NCBI RefSeq assembly: GCF_038003045.1
Contig: NZ_JBBOOK010000002.1
Span: 434,001 to 498,000 of the forward strand
Reading direction: 5' to 3'
DNA: 64,000 nucleotides
Source of the DNA: Sporosarcina sp. FSL W7-1349
GTDB taxonomy: Bacteria; Bacillota; Bacilli; Bacillales_A; Planococcaceae
A program made the translations under genes and the position numbers. Within the stretch, counting starts at the first letter, position 1; every line of letters starts with the position of its first letter. The notes beneath the pieces are model-generated. The model was not told where the DNA came from, made no database searches, and was given only the letters and a program-made list of their open reading frames with translations. Shown in pieces: positions 61,008 through 64,000 of the stretch.

Positions 61008-61373
61008 TTATCCATTCAAAATTTCATTCACCAAAGCAACGAGTTCAGAAGGGCTGAAAGGTTTTGGCATGAAATATTTGGCGCCGAACTGATAGGCCAT
61101 GTCTCGGTCCTGTTGTTGGGCTTTGGCGGTCAACATGATAATCGGCACTTCAAGTTGGAGGGGCTGGATCTTTTCCAGCACTTCCATCCCCGTCAAATGG
61201 GGCATCATATAATCCAGGATGATTAAATCATACGATTCATTTGCAATGCGCTCGAACCCCTCTTTTCCATCTTCGGCTTCCTCGACCGCATACCCTTCAA
61301 ATTCGAGGGTATCCATAATGAGCATCCGCAATATTTCTTCATCATCCACGACCAGAATTCTTTTGGTTTCCAT
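61008..61373 (-). CDS. Stand-alone response regulator receiver
   Basis: A 121-residue single receiver domain, CheY/Spo0F-like. Acidic pocket VVDDEE, phosphorylated Asp in DLIILDYMMPHLTGME, Thr in IIMLTAKAQ and Lys in YFMPKPFSPSELV. There is no output domain, so it works by protein contact or phosphotransfer. I start at ATG 61373 (METKRILVVDD). It is 36 bases downstream of the diguanylate cyclase gene and in the same operon. It may take phosphate from the HPt domain of that protein. Confidence 0.85.
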   Translation of the reverse strand: METKRILVVDDEEILRMLIMDTLEFEGYAVEEAEDGKEGFERIANESYDLIILDYMMPHLTGMEVLEKIQPLQLEVPIIMLTAKAQQQDRDMAYQFGAKYFMPKPFSPSELVALVNEILNG

Positions 61374-61409
61374 CGACCCGTCAAACTCCTCTCCTGCATT
61401 CCCCATCTA

Positions 61410-63005
61410 TTATAAAATCCGTGTTGACAGCTTTTGTACGCGTGTCACGATGCCCTTCGGCTGGAAAGGTTTCATAATATAATCATCGGCCCCCAACCAC
61501 AAGGCAGCCTTGATATCCGATTCACCGGTACGGGCGGTCATCATGGAGACGAGGACATTCTTCTGATCCACGTCTCGCTTCAATCGGCTGAGCACTTCCA
61601 ATCCGTCCATCTCCGGCATAATGCCGTCCAGCAGAACAATATAATATTCCTCTGGCCGGTACCAATCCGAATCCAAAAAGGCAGGTCCGTTCGGATACGC
61701 TTGAACATCAATTTCAATTCCCGGCAACTTCAGTGTAGCGAGTTGTTCAGAAAGCATCGTACGGATCAATGTATCATCGTCAATGACTATAATATGGAGT
61801 TTCCGTTTGGCCCGCACTGTGGCATCGTATACGACCGTCCGATTTCGGCCGCTCCGCTTCGCTTCATAGAGAGCTTGGTCAGCTTCGGAGATCGCCGTTT
61901 CGATACTGCCCCCGAATGTCGCGATCCCGGCAGAGAATGTGACGGAAAAACGGTGGTCCCCTTCTACAAATTCGACGGCATTGAACCGTTCCCGCAATCG
62001 ATCGAGAAATACGGTAGTTTTTTCCGCGTTCGCCCCGTGTAGAATGAAGGAGAACTCTTCCCCGCCATATCGGAAGACGTGATCGGTCTCCCGTTTTTCT
62101 TCCAAGGCGATCGCCCCTAACATCCTTAGCACTTCATCCCCCGCCGGGTGGCCGTATTGGTCATTCACTTTTTTGAAGTGGTCGAGGTCCAGCATGACAA
62201 GTGAAAAGCCGACACCTGACCGTTCCGACAACTCCGCAAAGTAGGAGATCATCTCATCGAAGTGACGACGGTTTCCGACACCCGTCAGCCCATCTGTGAT
62301 GACCGACTGGCCGATCATTTTGCGCATTTTATCGCGATTCAACAGATATGGAATGAAAATATCCATATCAAACGGCTTTTTCAAGAAGTCCATTGCCCCG
62401 CTCTGATATGCTGACACTCGATTGGCCTGGGAAGCGTCGACGCTTGTAATGATCGTGATCACCTGGCGGGCTTGTGCTGTTTCGGATATATGTTCGAGCA
62501 CTTGAAAACCCATCATATCCGGCAAATACAAATCGATCAACACATACTGCGGCCGGACGGAGTAAAATTGCTCGATTCCCCGTTTGCCGTTCAATGCGAT
62601 GATCACTTGCGCCCCCATCTTTTCAAGCGGCTCCTTGACATACGAAACAAATTCCAAATCGTCATCAATGATCAAGACAGCCGTCTCTTCATCCAGGCTA
62701 TTCAAATACACGGGTGGAAGTTGAAACTCATTCAAATCCTGCTCCCCTTCCATAACACGCCAAATCCGGTTTTTGAAGTTATTGAGCGTGTGGACAGGAA
62801 TTGTGCTTTCATTGTGGGCAGATAAAATATCAAGTTGCGCGGAACAAAAAGCGGACAGGGCGTCCAATCCGATGGTACCCGACGTGCCTTTTAATGTATG
62901 TACGAATTTGTATAACTCTTTTTCGGTGATGACTGTTTTCTCTTCCCACTCCGCAAATGTTCCCTGAACTCGTTCACGCAGCAAGTCTTGATAATTCTTA
63001 CCCAT
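61410..63005 (-). CDS. Diguanylate cyclase with HPt-REC-GGDEF-REC architecture
   Basis: A 531-residue cytosolic signalling protein. In order: HPt (1-95) with phosphorylatable H36 in FVHTLKGTSGTIG; receiver 1 (108-225) with LIIDDD and YVLIDLYLPDMMGF; GGDEF (235-390) with active GGEEF near 313 and the RETD inhibitory site exactly 5 residues before it; receiver 2 (400-520) with IVIDDD and IVLLDGIMPEMDGLE. The intact GGEEF predicts synthesis of cyclic di-GMP, with product inhibition through RETD. The HPt can link the hybrid kinase at 56581 to these receivers. It is followed by the stand-alone receiver gene. Confidence 0.9.
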   Translation of the reverse strand: MGKNYQDLLRERVQGTFAEWEEKTVITEKELYKFVHTLKGTSGTIGLDALSAFCSAQLDILSAHNESTIPVHTLNNFKNRIWRVMEGEQDLNEFQLPPVYLNSLDEETAVLIIDDDLEFVSYVKEPLEKMGAQVIIALNGKRGIEQFYSVRPQYVLIDLYLPDMMGFQVLEHISETAQARQVITIITSVDASQANRVSAYQSGAMDFLKKPFDMDIFIPYLLNRDKMRKMIGQSVITDGLTGVGNRRHFDEMISYFAELSERSGVGFSLVMLDLDHFKKVNDQYGHPAGDEVLRMLGAIALEEKRETDHVFRYGGEEFSFILHGANAEKTTVFLDRLRERFNAVEFVEGDHRFSVTFSAGIATFGGSIETAISEADQALYEAKRSGRNRTVVYDATVRAKRKLHIIVIDDDTLIRTMLSEQLATLKLPGIEIDVQAYPNGPAFLDSDWYRPEEYYIVLLDGIMPEMDGLEVLSRLKRDVDQKNVLVSMMTARTGESDIKAALWLGADDYIMKPFQPKGIVTRVQKLSTRIL

Positions 63006-63112
63006 TTAAAAACCTCCAGCTTAATTCTACTCCTCACTCACTAGATACATAGACATACTCAAATTATAAACCAACTTCCTAAAATGTACAAATTAAGAAT
63101 AAAGACACATAG

Positions 63113-63140
63113 AAAAAAGGTTGGACACGAAATCCAACCT
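63113..63140 (-). terminator. Terminator of glmM
   Basis: On the minus strand AGGTTGGA pairs with TCCAACCT over 7 bases and runs into TTTTTT. It lies 10 bases after the glmM stop. Confidence 0.85.
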
Positions 63141-63149
63141 AGACATTTG

Positions 63150-64000
63150 TTATTCTGTTCCCAATTCTTGACGAACGACATCTGCAATTTGTTCCACGTA
63201 TTGGGTACACGCTTCTTCCGTCGGCGCTTCGACCATAACCCGGACAACCGGTTCTGTTCCGGATGGACGGACGAGTACCCGCCCGTTGCCGGCCATTTCT
63301 TTCTCTACATCGGTAATCGTTGCAGCGACTTTATCATTTTCGGTCACCGCGTTTTTATCAGTGACCCGCACATTAACGAGTTTTTGCGGATAGACCCGCA
63401 TTTCGGCAGCCAGTTCGGACAGCTTACGCCCTGTGCGTTTCATAATATTGACCAACTGAAGGCCAGTGAGGAGTCCATCGCCTGTCGTATTGAAATCCAG
63501 GAAGACGATATGCCCGGACTGCTCCCCGCCAAGATTGTAATTTCCTTTTTTCATTTCCTCGACGACATAGCGATCACCCACCGCTGTTTGAACACTTGTC
63601 ATTCCTTTGTCGGCAAGTGCTTTGTAAAAGCCCATATTGCTCATGATCGTTGAAACGACTGTGCCCGACTTGAGGCGCCCTTCTGCGTGCAAATGGCTTC
63701 CGATGATATACATGATCTGATCGCCGTCCACAATTTCTCCATGCTCATCTACCGCAATCAACCGATCCCCGTCACCGTCGAAGGCCAATCCGATATCGGC
63801 ACCTTTCTCCAAGACCAGTTTGCAAAGTTCTTCCGGATGCGTGGAGCCGACTCCGGCGTTAATATTCACTCCATTAGGAGAAGTTCCCATTGTCGTCAAA
63901 TCGGCATCCAGATCCGCAAACACATGCGTCGCCAAAGTCGATGTCGCGCCGTTCGCACAATCCAAAGCGATATGGATGCCTGTAAATTCCTCATCCACTG
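63150..64000 (-). CDS. glmM: Phosphoglucosamine mutase, C-terminal part (cut by window edge)
   Basis: The last 283 or so codons of GlmM, which converts glucosamine-6-phosphate to glucosamine-1-phosphate for cell-wall precursor synthesis. The visible part starts inside domain 2 ([17 protein letters not shown]). It has the metal-binding loop [16 protein letters not shown], the sugar-binding [10 protein letters not shown] and the phosphate-binding [14 protein letters not shown] in domain 4. The N-terminal domain with the catalytic serine lies beyond 64000, so the family length of about 450 cannot be checked. The frame is open to the edge. Confidence 0.95.
   Translation of the reverse strand, partial: VDEEFTGIHIALDCANGATSTLATHVFADLDADLTTMGTSPNGVNINAGVGSTHPEELCKLVLEKGADIGLAFDGDGDRLIAVDEHGEIVDGDQIMYIIGSHLHAEGRLKSGTVVSTIMSNMGFYKALADKGMTSVQTAVGDRYVVEEMKKGNYNLGGEQSGHIVFLDFNTTGDGLLTGLQLVNIMKRTGRKLSELAAEMRVYPQKLVNVRVTDKNAVTENDKVAATITDVEKEMAGNGRVLVRPSGTEPVVRVMVEAPTEEACTQYVEQIADVVRQELGTE

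Noticed and set aside
1..64000. tRNA, rRNA, riboswitch or ribozyme genes
   Set aside because: Intergenic regions were read for cloverleaf ends and known leader motifs; nothing convincing was seen by eye. A covariance search was not possible.

Overview
The window looks like a chromosome segment of a Gram-positive, low-to-moderate GC member of the Bacillales, most like Planococcaceae/Sporosarcina. The clues are strong AGGAGG-type ribosome binding sites, GTG and TTG starts, Bacillus-family proteins (YtoQ, YwbE, LytST, DUF2339, a FadR-type TetR regulator), CcpA-like cre sites and a PhoP-like box. This is inferred from the sequence; no database was searched.

Layout. 0-10.4 kb: an Rpn-nuclease pseudogene, small secreted or membrane proteins, a VanW protein, an ABC-2 exporter beside a LytTR/DUF3021 pair, a LysE exporter, an RlmI-like methyltransferase, a DUF2339 membrane protein and a possible papain-like protein. 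10.5-11.2 kb: gene scraps with DnaA-box-like repeats. 11.2-24.4 kb: an acyl-CoA catabolism locus. A divergently expressed FadR-like TetR regulator sits between ligase-thiolase-hydratase and a long operon of LIV-type ABC importer, ligase, acyl-CoA dehydrogenase and 3-hydroxyacyl-CoA dehydrogenase. Together these genes could import an organic acid, activate it and carry it through beta-oxidation.

24.5-40.1 kb: a complete type I-C CRISPR-Cas system, with cas3-cas5-cas8c-cas7-cas4-cas1-cas2 on the minus strand, flanked by two arrays. Array 1 has 48 repeats; array 2 has 36, plus decayed repeats at its old end. The repeats have the same stem and differ in the loop. Both arrays have related leaders on their right side and should be transcribed leftward. 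A decayed IS91-like transposase touches the old end of array 1, and an IS3 orfA remnant lies between cas3 and array 2.

40.1-48.5 kb: a MerR/TipAS regulator, an XRE regulator with two membrane proteins and a SMI1/KNR4 protein, a serine hydrolase, and a CstA-family transporter next to a LytS/LytT pair (probable pyruvate sensing and uptake, with a perfect cre site at the cstA promoter). 48.5-56.5 kb: nitronate monooxygenase, a membrane-tethered PstS-like protein, YwbE, a methyltransferase, YtoQ, and the pstSCAB phosphate importer behind a Pho box. 56.5-64 kb: a hybrid histidine kinase, an AlkD-like protein, a VOC protein, a stand-alone receiver, an HPt-REC-GGDEF-REC diguanylate cyclase, and the truncated glmM.

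The least explained signal is a set of degenerate tandem arrays with a 21-bp period in five intergenic regions (5.3, 44.1, 48.4, 53.4 and 59.5 kb). Three share one consensus. The one inside the pst operon also has an exact 124-bp higher-order period. No tRNA or rRNA gene was seen.
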